A stretch of DNA of 64,000 bases, taken from Arbacia lixula (lineage: Eukaryota > Echinodermata > Echinoidea > Arbacioida > Arbaciidae). Every line of letters begins with the position of its first letter. Position 1 is the stretch's first letter. The notes under the pieces are model-generated. The model had not been told where the DNA came from. It saw nothing but the letters and a program-made list of their open reading frames with translations, and did not search any database. Positions 34,101 through 44,379 of this stretch are shown in pieces. The DNA lies in NCBI GenBank assembly GCA_963669155.1, contig OZ022596.1, forward strand, positions 14,247,163 to 14,311,162. Reading direction: 5' to 3'. The position numbers and the translations under genes were made by a program.

Positions 34101-37100
34101 GACCTGAGGAACGTCCGTGTGAGGATCGATGCCATGAGTTTGCCGCATATGTCTGGTAAAACCACTCTTCCTAGCAAAAGTCTTCTTGCACTCTGTGCAT
34201 GGAAATTCCAAACTAGGGTCTGGCTGTTCTGAAGCCTCAGAACTCTCTGGCATGACATCGTAGTGTGGATCTAGGCCATGCGCCTGCCGCATGTGTCTGG
34301 TTAAACCACTCTTCATAGCAAAAGTCTTGTCACACTGTGAGCAGGGTAATTCTGGCTGTTCTGAAGCCTCAGGACTCACTGGCATGACATCGGTGTGAGG
34401 ATCTATTCCATGGGACTGCCGCATATGTCTGGTAAATCCACTCTTCATAGCAAAAGTCTTGTCACATATTCTGCACGGGATCTCTGAGTTTAGCGTAGTG
34501 GTTGCTTGAACTTGCACATTGGTCTTAGTGTCACAATGGTTTTTTGTTGACTCTCTCCTTTGTTTGGTCAGAATCTCACTGTCTTCGATAGGGTTGGATG
34601 TTTTGGAGCTGATGCTTGCAAAACTTCGTTTTCTTACTACAAGATTAATCCTCTTGAGTTTCTGAGTGCCCACTTTTCCTGATACTCCCTGGTGTTTGTG
34701 GCTGCGTTGATGATGCTGCAAGGCGGCTGCCGTAGACGTGACAAACTCACAATGACTGCACCGGAGTTTGAGCCGGTTCTCCTGAGCTGCCTGAGCTGCC
34801 TGAGCGGAAGCCGAGTGGCTTGTCCTGAAATGGTGCCGCAGGTGGTGCAGCCTCACAAAACACTTGTAGCATCTGGAGCACTTGTATTTGGCAAAAGAGT
34901 CATGAAGTCTGGCATGGAACTTCAGGTTTTTCAGGTTCGCAAAAGTTTTGCCACAAGTATCGCATGAGTGCTTGTGCCTACGCAGATGGCGTTGCAGTTC
35001 TGTTTCACTCCCTGCAACAAAGTGGCAGTCTTGGCATTCAAATTGGTTGGGTAATTTTACAGGGACATAATCTCCAGCTGTTCTTGGTAAGCGGTGCACA
35101 TCCCTCATATGCTGCTCCAGGAATCCACCTCCATAGAACTCTTTACTGCACACCTTGCACACATACACTTTCCTTGCAGAATGCCAGCGACTGTGTTCTT
35201 TCAGTTTCTTGTGATTTGTAAAAGATTTGTCACACTGATTGCATTGATAGATGTGCCTGCGCAAGTGTTTATCCAGCTCTTCCATGTTTGTCCCCACAAA
35301 CTGACAGTCCCTGCACTCAGACTTCTCTGCATTGCTTCTCACAGTGTAACCTTCATCAACAGATTTCAACAGATTGTGCACACTTTTCATGTGTAGTATG
35401 AGGAATCCCTTTCTGCAGAAAGCCTTACTGCACATCTTGCAATGGAAGACCTTCTTTGCAAAATGCAAGGCACTGTGTGCTCTGAGATTTTTACTGGATG
35501 TGAAGGTCTTTTCACACCAATCACATGGATAGATATGTCGACGAAGATGCGCTTGCAAGTCTTCTTGGTTCTTACCCAGAAAGTTACAATCTCTGCATGC
35601 GAAGTTCTTCTTCAGACTTAGTTTCACCTCCTTTGTTTTCACCTTTTCCTGCTTGACATGAACCCCACTGTTCTCTACTACCAAGATATCCTTCATGTCT
35701 GATGGCTTCAAGATGTTGTGCTCTTTCTTCAAATGCTGCAGCGCGTATCCCTTGAAACAAAACTTCACATCACAGAGTTTGCATGAGAAGACCTCCTTGG
35801 CAGAGTGCAGGCTAATGTGCTTTTGGATGTTCTTTAAGCTGGTGAAGGTTTTGTTGCACATATCGCAAGGGTAGATGTGCCGACTCAGATGGCGATCCAG
35901 CTCAAGTTTAGTCGCACCAGTAAACTGGCACTCCTTGCAAGAAAACTTCTTGCCCATGTTGGTGTTTGGGGCAACTGCATTGTGCCTACGCAGCATGTGC
36001 TTGTCCACAAAGTGCTTTGAGCTGAAGTTTTTGCCACACTCCTTACACTTAAATGAGTCTCTTTTTGGTAGACAGGAGTGGATCTCAAGTTCTTTCTCCG
36101 TTGGAAAAATTTGGTCACAAGTATCGCATAGATGCTCGTTTTCAGGCTTCTGAAGTGCTCGAGTCTTGTCCAAGTTTTTAACAAGAATGTGAGAAATTCT
36201 ATGTTTTTCATAGGCAATCTTCTCAGTGAAGGCTTTGGGGCATTTGGTGCAGTTGAAATAACCGCTGTGGCTTTTTGTTGGAGAACTGGTCGTCTGGACA
36301 CACATGATATCGTGATCAGTACTGCGTGGTCTGTCATCAACCCTCACATCACTGTTTGCACTATCACCAGCCATTGTTCTCTCACTGACATCTACGGAGG
36401 CAGCTTTGGATAGAGTCTCGCTCACGATGACCTTGCAGTGTTTCTTCTTGTGCACCGCAAGGCTCCTTCTCTCCTTAAAAGTCTTACCACAAGCGTCACA
36501 CTTCACATCGTCTCTGTGCCCGTTCTCGTGAGTCAGTAGCGCAGAACTTGTTGTGAAGGTCCGACTGCAGAAGGTACAGGCGTAGATGTGCTCACTCCAA
36601 TGCCGCGCCAGCTCAAACTCAAACCGGAACTCAATGTTGCACTCCTCGCAGCGGTGCCCGCCCAGCTGACCTGCAGACCCCTTGTGTGAGTCCTCGTGCT
36701 CAAAGAGAGCCATGTCTGATGAGAACTCCTCCCCACACATCTTGCAGATGAAAGTGTGGACCTTGAGGTGGCGCACCAGGTGGGCGTGTTGGCTGAACGA
36801 CATACCGCACTTGGCACAGCTGTACACCTGCAAGTCCCACTCATCAATGAGTGCAGTCTCGTCGTCCTCACAGGTCTGGTGGGTGATGCCTTCCATGCTG
36901 TCCGATCCCTCGCCTGCTGCTGGGACTTCACCTGATGCTGGGACTTCCCCTGATGCAGGGAACTCCCCTGATGCTGGTGCCCTCCCACTGGCCTCTCCAT
37001 CCTGACCTTGATGAGATGAGCCCTCATTCTGATGCTCCTCAAGCACTACCTCTGGTGCCCCGGTTGAAGGGTTAGGCAATGCTTGGTCGTCATCTGCAAT

Positions 37101-37247
37101 CGTGAAGCTGGAGCCAGAGTCATCAGGGACGGCATAATCCTCAGTTTTGATGTTCGGTGGGGATGGGGTGGGGCTGTTGATGATGCCTAGTCTCTTCTCA
37201 ACATCCTCTTCATCCGACATAGGCTCCACCTTGATGAACCCATCCAT
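31134..37247 (-). CDS. Giant C2H2 poly-zinc-finger protein, 2037 aa, about 44 fingers
   Basis: One uninterrupted coding exon. Residues 1-140 are acidic and disordered with two sumoylation-type sites (IKVE at 5-8, IKTE at 33-36) and a PASGE pentapeptide repeat at about 91-115. By eye I count about 44 C2H2 or near-C2H2 fingers, from CAKCGMSF at 144 to CRFCDKTF near the C-terminus; a few are degenerate (for example one ending H-x-C). Fingers 8-21 follow a repeating triplet in which one finger of the C..C(N/Q)F type leads RRHIYPCD and then FHCKMC types. Fingers 27-36 (CKRCPKSYSRQYDLTRHMQQ) are separated by acidic serine-rich linkers (ESDGEDSGEEESEDGSEESE) instead of TGEKP linkers. A nuclear DNA- or RNA-binding regulator is the likely role. 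I recognise no vertebrate orthologue. The ATG is supported because the exon's acceptor lies only 13 bp upstream and the in-frame path through the upstream exons meets a stop. Confidence 0.95.
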   Translation of the reverse strand: MDGFIKVEPMSDEEDVEKRLGIINSPTPSPPNIKTEDYAVPDDSGSSFTIADDDQALPNPSTGAPEVVLEEHQNEGSSHQGQDGEASGRAPASGEFPASGEVPASGEVPAAGEGSDSMEGITHQTCEDDETALIDEWDLQVYSCAKCGMSFSQHAHLVRHLKVHTFICKMCGEEFSSDMALFEHEDSHKGSAGQLGGHRCEECNIEFRFEFELARHWSEHIYACTFCSRTFTTSSALLTHENGHRDDVKCDACGKTFKERRSLAVHKKKHCKVIVSETLSKAASVDVSERTMAGDSANSDVRVDDRPRSTDHDIMCVQTTSSPTKSHSGYFNCTKCPKAFTEKIAYEKHRISHILVKNLDKTRALQKPENEHLCDTCDQIFPTEKELEIHSCLPKRDSFKCKECGKNFSSKHFVDKHMLRRHNAVAPNTNMGKKFSCKECQFTGATKLELDRHLSRHIYPCDMCNKTFTSLKNIQKHISLHSAKEVFSCKLCDVKFCFKGYALQHLKKEHNILKPSDMKDILVVENSGVHVKQEKVKTKEVKLSLKKNFACRDCNFLGKNQEDLQAHLRRHIYPCDWCEKTFTSSKNLRAHSALHFAKKVFHCKMCSKAFCRKGFLILHMKSVHNLLKSVDEGYTVRSNAEKSECRDCQFVGTNMEELDKHLRRHIYQCNQCDKSFTNHKKLKEHSRWHSARKVYVCKVCSKEFYGGGFLEQHMRDVHRLPRTAGDYVPVKLPNQFECQDCHFVAGSETELQRHLRRHKHSCDTCGKTFANLKNLKFHARLHDSFAKYKCSRCYKCFVRLHHLRHHFRTSHSASAQAAQAAQENRLKLRCSHCEFVTSTAAALQHHQRSHKHQGVSGKVGTQKLKRINLVVRKRSFASISSKTSNPIEDSEILTKQRRESTKNHCDTKTNVQVQATTTLNSEIPCRICDKTFAMKSGFTRHMRQSHGIDPHTDVMPVSPEASEQPELPCSQCDKTFAMKSGLTRHMRQAHGLDPHYDVMPESSEASEQPDPSLEFPCTECKKTFARKSGFTRHMRQTHGIDPHTDVPQVCPPSSESCIPRSRAKKEYEGATYATVSSSATISCTECDRTFLTKSGLYKHKVKSHGIRGQSVKTKHCTKCSKTFLTRRYYLRHMKRMHNGDESHDGGTSSKDETAEKSHFQCKMCSRSYTRERDMKMHMQLKHAQEDEESEKEAEEEEEINRSAKRRLKCKLCPRSYTRQYDLTRHMQQMHDQDPESDWQASSAQDESEAESAVSGTKKPRLKCKRCPRTYTRQFDLTRHMQQIHDKEVEEEEESDRDENDLESEAAVSEEGKLKCKMCPKTYNRQSDLTKHMRSRHPDEEEESKGDESREVSTKSEKRRIYCKLCSKSYTRQYDFARHMQEKHNQNLESDGDDSYESESREDSEESETPKRDFKCKRCPKSYSRQYDLTRHMQQKHGQNSESEGEDSGAEESEDGSEESETPKRNFKCKRCPKSYSRQYDLTRHMQQKHGQNPESDGEDSGEEESEDGSEESETPKRNFKCKRCPKSYSRQYDLTRHMQQKHGKNPESDGEDSGAEESEDGSEESESQKRKLKCKRCPRSYSRQYDLTRHMQQMHDEDSKSRSEVDAEEESEAEPEARGPKKRKLKCKLCSRSYERWYDFSRHMQQIHGQDPDSSESEAPDSEPDFRCDECPKTYTTKRDLSKHLMRSHGVDDTLGSVKRSKPEFQCRKCLKHFHRRDALTSHMEKVHRKDPSIVAQHGERNSKRDLQGSSSEKIRCAKCPKVFLGQGDYSNHLRKRHPVYYDRVESREEEQGSRTSKKAKASSRSGYVKDAGKDASSQQGSGGTKECPKCGKMFPSSFALAKHQDRCSPVFMCKFCGRFFTTLSSLQEHKVSHTGQVTNRYSCKSCSKSFPTKDALTKHQLHSKCSTKKLPTPAPTPSTSSSTKARVVQRAPATPTKPLKPVAAKKPQVQCELCEEVFMTAEELELHQEYHTLNEYSESRQQEEWDETVFSQRSLTVQRKKEFREELFICRFCDKTFSSLELVHRHERLHTASSSA
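32440..33050 (-). repeat. 159-bp coding tandem repeat inside the zinc-finger gene
   Basis: The plus-strand word (T)CGTGTGAGGTCGTACTGCC, or its close variant, recurs at 32481, 32640, 32799 and 32958, exactly 159 bp apart. Each unit encodes 53 residues: one finger plus one acidic linker. The three central units are nearly identical at DNA level, whereas fingers outside this block are well diverged. Confidence 0.95.
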
Positions 37248-37260
37248 ACCTCCAGGCTTC
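37248..37260 (-). other. 5' UTR end and splice acceptor of the zinc-finger coding exon
   Basis: On the minus strand TTTGTCTCATGCAG is followed by GAAGCCTGGAGGT and then the ATG, giving a canonical acceptor at 37261. Confidence 0.7.
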
Positions 37261-37427
37261 CTGCATGAGACAAAAAGGGGATTTAAAATCGATGGAGATC
37301 ATAATCAAAGAACGCCATCCCTCATCGTTTACACCCTATGTCCTAGGACAATTTCCATGGAACAGTAGGGCCCCAGACCCATGCAGCCAGATGTAACTGT
37401 GCTAAATAGTGGGCCAGAAGGGTTGTG

Positions 37428-38093
37428 CGCCCTCTATTGGATGTACATGTAGCATCTCATGTCAGTTAATCTGGATGGATTAGCACTAGGACTTGATACC
37501 CGTACATTAAGCAATGGGGCCCCAACCCAAGCAGGATGTACTGTGCCCAATAGTGGGCCCCAGACCCAATAGGATATACCTCTATTTATAATGGGCCTCT
37601 AGGCCTTCTCGTCAATGTCCCACATCCTGGTCAGACTGCAGGCTTACAACAAGCAGGGCTTTCCCCAAAGTACTTTACCCTTTTTTACTGAGCCCTCATA
37701 TGAGCAGGCTGGCTTTTCTCCACTTACTGTACGTATTAAGCGGCACGACTCTTATATAATCGCCCTCTATTGGATGTACATGTAGCATCTCATGTCAGTT
37801 AATCTGGATGGATTAGCACTAGGACTTGATACCCGTACATTAAGCAATGGGGCCCCAACCCAAGCAGGATGTACTGTGCCCAATAGTGGGCCCCAGACCC
37901 AATAGGATATACCTCTATTTATAATGGGCCTCTAGGCCTTCTCGTCAATGTCCCACATCCTGGTCAGACTGCAGGCTTACAACAAGCAGGGCTTTCCCCA
38001 AAGTACTTTACCCTTTTTTACTGAGCCCTCATATGAGCAGGCTGGCTTTTCTCCACTTACTGTACGTATTAAGCGGCACGACTCTTATATAAT
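37428..38093. repeat. Apparently exact 333-bp tandem duplication
   Basis: 37428-37760 and 37761-38093 read the same throughout by eye, each starting CGCCCTCTATTGGATGTACA and ending CGGCACGACTCTTATATAAT. The unit contains smaller repeats of the GGGCCCCA(G/A)ACCCAA type. It lies in the 5' UTR intron of the zinc-finger gene. Confidence 0.9.
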
Positions 38094-38880
38094 CTGTTCT
38101 TCGGACAATTGACAACAGCTGTGCATAAACTTCAAATACCTTATAGGCAGGGAAAAAATTAATTAAACATTTTAGGGGGCTACTTATTTAGCACATTGGC
38201 CATTTGGCTACAATGTTACATTGTCTCTATGAGAATTTCAAGGGCTCTTAAAACATTTTCCAGGGCTTTTTTAACCATTTCAGGGGCAAAATCACGCGAG
38301 CCCCTGTGTATTTTGTTCCCTACTTATAGGACACAATTACATCACATCCCTTTGGTTACTGCAGTTCCATTGCAAATTCCGACCTCCTCATTAGAGCAGG
38401 GTTAACAGAGCTAAAAAAAGGGATTCCTCTGTAACCGGTTAAACACGTTTTGTGTTGACATGCAAGCACTCACCTGTCAGTGTAACTATGAGATTGTGAC
38501 TTGCCCACAGAGCTTGCCTGGGTCCCTGCAGTTAGATGTTTGATGTCATTCTCATGGCCCTGTAGAGTGGGGAGGAAAAATAATAATAATAATAATAACA
38601 ATCATCAATCTTTGTTAGATATAGAACAGAATTAAAAAATTCATGTAATCTGAACAAAGGTTCAATGCAAACAGTGTACTAAAGCTGGACGAACGAACTG
38701 GAACAAAACCTAGCAGAGCTTGTAGCCTTGAGACTACAGACCGCAATACATATCACTGCTCTTCGCACCGCACAGGGATAAGTTGGGGCAAGCGGCGCAA
38801 TTGTAGACCATGGTGTCCACATTCAAACATAGATAAGGATGGATTTTCATGTTTTCTAAAAAGAGGTGTGAAGCTAGATG
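38094..38880. other. Intron sequence and unassigned DNA upstream of the zinc-finger gene
   Basis: Apart from the putative UTR exon at 38474-38559 and a short AAT run at 38579-38598, no gene or repeat was recognised. Confidence 0.4.
38474..38559 (-). other. Probable 5' UTR exon of the zinc-finger gene
   Basis: On the minus strand CCCCACTCTACAG precedes an 86-bp block that ends ACACTGACAG/GTGAGTGC. Joined to the acceptor at 37260 it stays open in the zinc-finger frame but contains no in-frame ATG. The ATGs it does contain (ATGAGAATG...TAA) would form a short upstream ORF in another frame. Splice signals are strong; expression is inferred. Confidence 0.5.
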
Positions 38881-38881
38881 T

Positions 38882-39113
38882 ACACTACAGTTCAAAGGAA
38901 TTGGAAAAGGGAAAGGGAAAGGAAAGGAAAGGGAAGGAGCCGCAGTTTTAAACCGCAGTATGTTTTGTCCAGTTCAGCATGAATCATGATGCTTTTTAGG
39001 CTAAAGCATCGTGTCATGCTGAACTGGAGAAAATATCCTGTGGTTTAAAACTGCGGCTCCTTCCCTTTCTTCCCTTTCCGTTTCCCAATGCCAATTCCTT
39101 TGAGCTGTAGTGT
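38882..39113. mobile_element. ACACTACAG(C/T)TCAAAGG fold-back element, full copy 2
   Basis: A near-perfect palindrome of about 230 bp. The tips ACACTACAGTTCAAAGGAAT and ATTCCTTTGAGCTGTAGTGT are inverted, GGGAAAGG-rich stems face CCCTTTCTTCCC, GCAGTTTTAAACCGCAG faces GGTTTAAAACTGCGGC, and the centre is CATGATGCTTTTTAGGC. There is no coding capacity. It would fold into one long hairpin. Confidence 0.9.
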
Positions 39114-39423
39114 AATTTCAAGCTTAACCCTCTATGTGCAACACGTACACTTTGAACAATTAAGTCCAACACATATTTTTCCATATAATGGTAGTTTATT
39201 TGGCTTCCAAAGGGTTTTAGCATCAGGTGCCTCATGTTCTATATTCTAGGTTCTAATCTGTGGAGTTGGTGGACACGATGGCAGCATAGACTGATTTTCA
39301 TTCTGGATATTTGCTCAACACAATGTCAATCGCAACTCCCATTGAGAAATTCACCCTGCCTGTGCCTGATACAATGCTCCTTAATTGGATTTGTGTACAT
39401 TACTGGTGAGAAAATGCACACCT

Positions 39424-39654
39424 GGGGCCCATTGCATAAAGCTTTTGCCGCAGTTTTTTTTTACATAAAAAAATCAGAAAACTATGCCCCCTCAAAAAAA
39501 TTGCTGGACTTTTCCTTAGCAAAAAACTTTACCACAGATTTTTTGCCACGAACTTTGGACTGATTTTGAAACTCCGGTAAAAAAGTATGGTTTTCGCCAG
39601 AGTATTTCTATGGCAAAAATAAGTCTGGCAAAAGCTTATGCAACAGGGCCCCTG
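39424..39654. mobile_element. Palindromic element with GGGGCCC-TTGCATAAGCTTTTGCC ends
   Basis: The left tip GGGGCCCATTGCATAAAGCT faces the right tip AGCTTATGCAACAGGGCCCC, with GCTTTTGCCGCAG facing TGGCAAAAGC. It shares its outer GGGCCC-TTGCAT tips with the neighbouring family but has a different interior. Confidence 0.75.
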
Positions 39655-39655
39655 G

Positions 39656-40555
39656 CACACAATTAACTCTCTCACTACCACTGGCATGAACATGTGTAGA
39701 AAGCCAATTGCTCTTCAAAGGCCTGGTAAAAAAAAAAAGCTTTCACATGTATGGGGTAAGGGTTGCTGGCCAAGGTGGCAAGTCCAATCAACAGTTTACC
39801 AAACAAAAAGATACTTCTGTTGGCACAGATCAAAGAAAGTGTAGGGCAAGAGTACAGCATAAGCAAACAAGAGAGTGGCTTGTAAAAGAAGGATTATGGT
39901 AAGCTCACAGTGGTTGTGTGTTATGCCAGAACAAAAGAACAGAACAAAAGAAGTCACCCATGTCCTCACTACCAGTCTAGGACAATAGGTTTGGTTAAGC
40001 ATACCAGTCAAGGCAATGGATGGTCAAGATTGACCAAGACTGTGACTAAGTGCCCAGTGTTACATGTAGCAGGAAGATAAATATAAGCAGCACAAAAGAA
40101 TTCATGTTGGCTATCAATAAGCACATGTAGGCTACACATGTTGCATGAAATCTTGTAAAAATGGTTGTTAGCTTGCAACATGGCCTCGTGACTTCCTGTA
40201 GATTGAAGTTTTTTATGTCCACACTACTGTCTCACTACCGATAGATCTACATGAACATGTATCGGTTGCTTGAACCATGCACAACACCTCAAGTGGTTTT
40301 GAGCACTTATGTGCATGACTTGGAATTACACAAACTGTAGACATCCTACGCTTGAGAGCAACTTGAACAGGTAGTGTGTATCCATGCACAGTCTACAGTT
40401 TCACGAAAATGTTGTTTCAGGAGTGCCTGAAGAGAAAATGTAAACTACATGTAGGTAGATGGGGAAGCTCGCATGAAGTTTTGCTGGCATATGTTTTTAA
40501 AGGGATGTGGTCACAAGTTTAGACCCATGTAAATGCTTGCATTGAGAGTACACTT
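39656..40555. other. No gene recognised
   Basis: About 900 bp of unique-looking DNA; the open frames overlapping 39638-40011 on both strands lack motifs. Confidence 0.4.
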
Positions 40556-40556
40556 C

Positions 40557-40710
40557 TGGGCCATGTGTTTCATAAAACTTAACATTGATGGTAACTTTGC
40601 TATCAATGACAGCTACCTTGGAAGCCTTGAATTTGATTGGTTGTTGAGCAATGTTACCATGGCAGTTACCATTGATGACAATTACCATTAAAGGCAAAGT
40701 TTTATGCAAC
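40557..40710. mobile_element. Palindromic MITE, TTGCATAAAAC family, copy 2
   Basis: The arms (TTTCATAAAACTTAACATTG / ATTAAAGGCAAAGTTTTATG) and the central TTGAATTTGATTGGTTGTTG mark it as the same family as 23696-23870, in opposite orientation. Confidence 0.7.
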
Positions 40711-40735
40711 TTAGCAAAGTCTGCCAGCTAGGACC

Positions 40736-40865
40736 CGCCCTTGATTTATTTTCAAGTTGGGCACATGGCCACCTGAGCACGAGATCCAGGTGGCCCAGAC
40801 TGCCCAGACTGCCCAGACATCAGGTGGCCTGGCAAAGTTTCAGATAGCCATTGGCCTTCATGCCA
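40736..40865 (+). repeat. Dispersed repeat related to 45735-45905
   Basis: Both contain CCACYTGAGCAYGAGATCC followed by a CAGAC-rich segment, a TTTCAG(A/G)T(A/G)GC-like motif and GTTGGCC-like ends. Here a CCAGACTGC unit is tandemly repeated at about 40796-40818. Confidence 0.5.
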
Positions 40866-41007
40866 CTGTCAAGTGCAAGCCCCCAGCTACTAACTATGAC
40901 AAATTGCAATTTGTACTGAATGCTTGAAAAGGCTTTCTCAGTTGCAATAGAATAAATATATAAGATGAATATCAATAATCAATAATGCAATGCACAGAAT
41001 AGTGTTC

Positions 41008-41154
41008 TGGACCATATTTGCATAAAACTGTTAATGGTTACAACCGTGGTAGCATCGCTTGACAGCCAATCAAATTTGAAGTTTGTATAGAAGTTGCCAT
41101 TGATAGCAAAAAGTTACCAGCAATGGTAACTAGTTTTATGCAACAGGGCCCTAC
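41008..41154. mobile_element. Palindromic MITE, TTGCATAAAAC family, copy 3
   Basis: The left arm TTTGCATAAAACTGTTAATG faces the right arm GTAACTAGTTTTATGCAACAGGGCCC; the central AGCCAATCAAATTTGAAGTT is conserved. Confidence 0.75.
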
Positions 41155-41167
41155 TTCTGAAATAAAG

Positions 41168-41370
41168 CATCAAAGTGGTATCATCATATCTATTGTTACA
41201 AAGGCTCCTGATTCGAAACAGTATCACTCAAGTGATCTAGAGTTGCATTGGTCCAACAACGTCTAGCGGGCTAGTGTTTGGAACTCCGAACGAGCGCCCC
41301 TGTTATGATTACTGCGATTTGCTCTACTCACAGTTTGGAACAAGTTGTCTTGAAAACATGCTCATATGAC
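41168..41370 (+). repeat. Dispersed repeat related to 28540-28745
   Basis: Same-orientation diverged copy, with ATCACTCAAGTGATC, TCTAGCGGGCTAGTGTT and TTGTCTTGAAAACATGCTCA. Confidence 0.55.
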
Positions 41371-41436
41371 GTCACACCTCAGTATTTTATACATTTTTCA
41401 CTCCTTACAGGGAGGTAAGTACGTAGGGGTACTGAC

Positions 41437-41528
41437 CTGTTAGTATGACAAAATCGATGTATGGTGAAAACTGTCAGATGCGGTTCACTCCCCGAGGTCC
41501 AGCTGTCACAGGTCTTCACAGAAAAGAC
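41437..41528 (-). other. Candidate further-upstream 5' UTR exon of the zinc-finger gene
   Basis: On the minus strand CATTGCACCTGTAG precedes a 92-bp block that ends CATACTAACAG/GTCAGTAC. Spliced to 38559 it places TAA directly in the zinc-finger frame, which supports the ATG at 37247 as the true start. The donor is moderate and no transcript evidence exists. The transcription start is not found. Confidence 0.35.
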
Positions 41529-42087
41529 CTACAGGTGCAATGAGATGAATAAAAATAACAAAGCAGTTTGAAAAGTAAGCAAGCATTGAGGGTACAAGAG
41601 CAAAATATTACTGGTTAAACCAATTTACTACAAGCTATTTTGAATGCACCCGAATATACAAGGAGCACTCGTTATTCTGAAGGTTTGTTATTCCAAACGT
41701 TACGCGACAAATGCTCGGATTAACACACCCTTTTTCTTTCTCAGACTAATGGGCATCGATGTATAGGCGATTTACGTGTTTCGGAATTAAACAAATACAC
41801 AAGTGCATTGCCTTTTATTGGCCCCTCAACATTAAAAAAAAAAAAAAAAAACAATGGAGGAATACTGATCGGCATTTTTGTGAGCTAACCACTTGGAATT
41901 GTGTGCTAGTAGGAATTGTGATGCATCAAGCTGTGATTTTCTGCGTAGGTAAAAAATCACATCCCTGGTGCTGCAATAAAGCCAGTCGCAGGGTCGTACT
42001 AGGGATCAAATTTTGTGTCGTCTGTGGCTGTAAGCAACTAAATATTGATATGACCAAAGTAGTGCACTGTTCACATGATCTTAAGTT

Positions 42088-42165
42088 TTGGGCCCTGTTG
42101 CACAAAACTTACCATTGATGGTAAATTTGATCCTTAACGGCAACTTCCAAGGAAACCTTAAAATC
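42088..42165. mobile_element. Half copy of the GGGCCC-TTGCA(T/C)AAAAC palindrome
   Basis: It begins GGGCCCTGTTGCACAAAACT with CATTGATGGTAAATTTGATCC, then loses similarity; no right arm follows. Confidence 0.55.
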
Positions 42166-42169
42166 TCTG

Positions 42170-44360
42170 AAGTACAAATCTTATTCTGAGTATGCAATTG
42201 ACATATATAGGAATTATGACAGTGAAAGTTGTAGCCTAAGCTGCTACGGTTCTATGAACGAAGAGAGGATCTGAAGTAGACTGCTAAGGAGTGCTGACTT
42301 GGGACAGAAGCATTAGAGCAAGTTTCCTGCAAGCATGCAACATACAGCTTCAGCAAGGCCTCAACATAGATACTACTAGAACATACCAAGTGTCTTGTGC
42401 TTGTGCTGCCTTTGCAGCTGTATGTGTGCAAGTGCAGGAACTGTGCAGCAACCCATGAACTCTTGAGAGCTGTACATGTAACCACACATTCAGGTGTACA
42501 AACTCGGGTACAAGTTGGAGGTTGGGCTTGTCATTCAAGTGTGAGGTTACAATACAACTTCAACTTGTGGATGACCTGTAGTCTGGTCACAATAGCTACT
42601 GTCTGCATGACTCCACTATCTGTTAGTCTTTGCAGCCCTTCTTTGACCAAGGACTAAGGACAAAAACGAACAACCTAGTATTCCTGGCCTGACCACTCCT
42701 AAAAGTCTAAGTCGATGGGCCTTCAGGAAGTATGTGCAATCATACCACCACTTGAGTAGCATAATGGCAATATGACATTGCACCAATGTTCGTGTTTGGT
42801 AAAGGTCAAGCAAACTTCGCTGCACCAGGATTTGTTCTGGACACTGGTTTGTGACTCTCTAAGATGTGCTGAATGCTAAAAGACAAGTTTCCTAACGACC
42901 TTGACATCATTCACAAACATTTCACACAGGACTTCTTGTGCAACATCAAATACACTTGTGGCTGAACCGATGGTGTAAGAGGTTTGTACAGCTGTTATAT
43001 AAGTGGGCATCACCGATCATGATACAGACGATTCCTCGCTCTGGCAGTACCTAAAAAGGTACCAAGTGTTTCAGTCGTAACCCACCATCATTGCTCACTG
43101 GTGTTATCAGGTCTACTCCAGAACTTATTGAGGGTCATGCAGTTCCACTGTTCCAGTGCCACAGAACTTCACAAACAAATTTGTTGATTAGCTTTGACAA
43201 TGGAAGAACATGAAAGACCTCTCTTAAACCATGATTTATCCAACTCGCGAGCGATGTGTACACACCTAAGAACTACTTACTCAGGTTTGTCACAATCAAC
43301 TTCTGAACTTCTGTTCAATCGAATTCAGAGCTCTGCAATCTTCAATACGCTAAGGCGCATGTACACAAAATTAATGGCGTGTCAACGTGTGTGAGCATTG
43401 CAGCATAGCCATACGCCCTAGACTCCGTGTAGCTGCGGTCAAATCGAGGAGTCTGATCTATTAGGTCACCAGTTCAATGAGCATGCAATGCTCGCGAGCG
43501 ATGTGTACACATCAACAGGTCTTTCGCAAAGCCCATACGGACCTCTACTCTCCATCGATACTGACGCTCAAGTAACTTGAATTAATCTTAGCCTGTTCAA
43601 GTTGCTTGAAGGAGCGTACTGACATTCATCTTGCATGTCCTGTTTGGCACCTGCAAGTTGACAAGTGCTCAACCTAAGCACTGGCCTGGGTACACTGTCT
43701 TTAGGCATCCCAGAGCTGGCATTTGTTCTGACGACATTTTTCTTTGTCAAGCGATTGTTGTGATTGAGTCCAAGATGACATTCGTCAGTGGGGTAAGGTG
43801 TTATTGGGGTTGAAGTTGGGGTTAAACTAATATTACAAATGTCACTAGAGCACATGTCCTGGAATCTTCTCAGAGTATCACCTACAGTGCTAGAGCTGCT
43901 CCTCTCCCTACAGATTGCCATAAATCAGACGATAGATCAAGCATCACAACACATCGAGCACAAGTACATTGTGTCAGGCAAAACATTTACATTGAGATCT
44001 ACAGGCATACCCAGAGATTTCCATTTTACTTCAATAATTTCAACCTAATCGAACAAGGCCAACAGAGCAGGTCAGGATAACATCCCTGTTGCTTCATAGC
44101 CATATACTTCAGTGCATGACAAAGCAACTAATTGTATTAGGTGTTTGGCATCACTAAGCCTTACATGGAATGTAGTTAAATACCATTCACTTGCAAGTGT
44201 CTACAGTGCTCACATTATGGATGATCTCTTGCGACCAGCTGAATTCTGATGAATGCATTCTGTATGCTCTATTTAAAGGCTACACATGTACCACTTCAGG
44301 AAGCAGGTACTTGTTGTTGAGAGCTTGAAGGGAATGATACTTGATGTCAGGTTGAACCTT
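42170..44360. other. 2.2 kb with no recognised gene or repeat
   Basis: Short frames at 42252-42825, 43194-43394 and 43568-44048 have no shared motifs, splice context or codon bias. It may be intron of the zinc-finger gene if its first exon lies further upstream. Confidence 0.4.
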
Positions 44361-44379
44361 TTAAAGTACCCCTTGGGGT

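Noticed and set aside
31153..36413. Many 60-150 residue plus-strand and shifted minus-strand frames across the zinc-finger gene
   Set aside because: They are shadows of the 2037-codon frame; their periodicity follows the finger repeats and they lack their own motifs.
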